Of a stretch of DNA of 64,000 nucleotides, positions 63,691-64,000 are shown in pieces. Positions within the stretch are counted from its first letter, which is position 1; each line of letters begins with the position of its first letter. Position numbers and translations under genes: made by a program. The notes beneath the pieces were generated by a model. The model made no database searches and was not told the origin of the DNA. It saw only the letters and a program-made list of their open reading frames with translations. The stretch comes from Aeromonas sanarellii (GTDB lineage: Bacteria; Pseudomonadota; Gammaproteobacteria; Enterobacterales; Aeromonadaceae): positions 19,179-83,178 of the forward strand of contig NZ_CDBN01000049.1 in assembly GCF_000820085.1 (NCBI RefSeq). Reading direction: 5' to 3'.

Positions 63691-64000
63691 TCAACGCCCG
63701 CCAGCCACATCCATAAAGCTGCCGGTGACGTAGGAGGCCTCGTCCGACAGCAGCCAGGCGATGGCGGCCGCCACCTCACGGGGTTCGCCACCCCGTTGCA
63801 GCGGAATGGCCCCCTTGATCCTGTCCACCCGACCGGGCTCGCCGCCGTCCGCGTGCATCTCGGTGTAGATAAAGCCCGGACGCACCCCGTTGACCCGGAT
63901 CCCCTGGGGCGCCACCTCCAGCGACAGCCCCCTGGTCAGCACGTCGACGGCCCCCTTGGCGGCGGCGTAGTCCACGTACTCCCCGGGGGAGCCCAGGCGC
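63691..64000 (-). CDS. Short-chain dehydrogenase/reductase, YgfF-like (partial, C-terminal part)
   Basis: The last 103 residues of an SDR enzyme; the N-terminus lies beyond the window. The catalytic Tyr and Lys are in DYAAAKGAVDVLT, and the tail GIRVNGVRPGFIYTEMHADG and SDEASYVTGSFMDVAGGR closely resembles E. coli YgfF (glucose 1-dehydrogenase-like). Substrate unknown. The reading frame is open to base 64000. Confidence 0.93.
   Translation of the reverse strand, partial: RLGSPGEYVDYAAAKGAVDVLTRGLSLEVAPQGIRVNGVRPGFIYTEMHADGGEPGRVDRIKGAIPLQRGGEPREVAAAIAWLLSDEASYVTGSFMDVAGGR

Overview
The window is a GC-rich gammaproteobacterial chromosome segment. Gene order and protein sequences fit the Aeromonadaceae, most likely Aeromonas. 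The blocks rpsU-yqeY-dnaG-rpoD, rpoS-nlpD-yqaA-pcm-surE-truD-ispF-ispD-ftsB-eno-pyrG-mazG-relA-rlmD / barA, rpoE-rseABC-lepA-lepB-rnc-era-recO-pdxJ and epd-pgk-fba are the conserved housekeeping neighbourhoods of this class. I see no prophage, insertion sequence, CRISPR array, rRNA or integron. There is one tRNA, tRNA-Ile2 (CAU), next to rpoD.

Layout. 1-1746: 3' end of purH and purD (purine synthesis). 2001-2910: a periplasmic cytochrome b562 overlapping a membrane cytochrome b561. 3177-5753: a secreted modular alpha-amylase. 6000-10897 (minus): tRNA-Ile2, rpoD, dnaG, yqeY, rpsU. 11077-12090: tsaD. 12170-18853 (minus): stationary-phase sigma factor, envelope and protein repair, tRNA pseudouridylation, isoprenoid synthesis and division genes. 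19031-27157 (minus): eno, pyrG, mazG, relA, rlmD. 27430-31643 (plus): barA, a YehS-family gene and an AmiD-type amidase. 31796-40539 (minus): pdxJ up to rpoE. 40713-42329: nadB, divergent from rpoE. 42394-50140: smaller operons (YgfX/SdhE, YgfZ, a LysR/PACE-efflux pair, cutA-dsbD, a PuuB-like oxidase). 50358-57706 (minus): glycolysis (fba, pgk, epd), a ROK kinase, hemE, nudC and an SH3-domain envelope protein. 57860-63623: a K+ channel, an MCP, a GNAT and glnE. The window ends inside a YgfF-like dehydrogenase.

The most unusual feature is not a gene. At five intergenic sites the end of a neighbouring gene is repeated as a diverged, partial copy, called here a gene-end echo. The sites are the 5' end of ispF (one copy), the 5' end of mazG (one copy, also inverted to give a perfect 19-bp palindrome), the 3' end of rlmD (three copies), the 5' end of barA (two copies) and the 3' end of the MCP gene together with its terminator (one copy). 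Several differences are synonymous, so some echoes look like diverged alleles rather than fresh slippage products. relA is flanked on both sides by echoes of its two neighbours. This would fit imprecise allelic replacement that leaves a second gene end behind. That mechanism is inference; the repeats are read directly from the sequence.

Regulatory sites that can be read include a sigma-32-like promoter for rpoD overlapping the dnaG stop codon, a sigma-E autoregulatory promoter for rpoE, a perfect dyad operator between the LysR gene and the PACE efflux gene, and many intrinsic terminators. Start sites were often moved downstream of the longest reading frame, by homology and ribosome binding sites; each case is stated in its entry.
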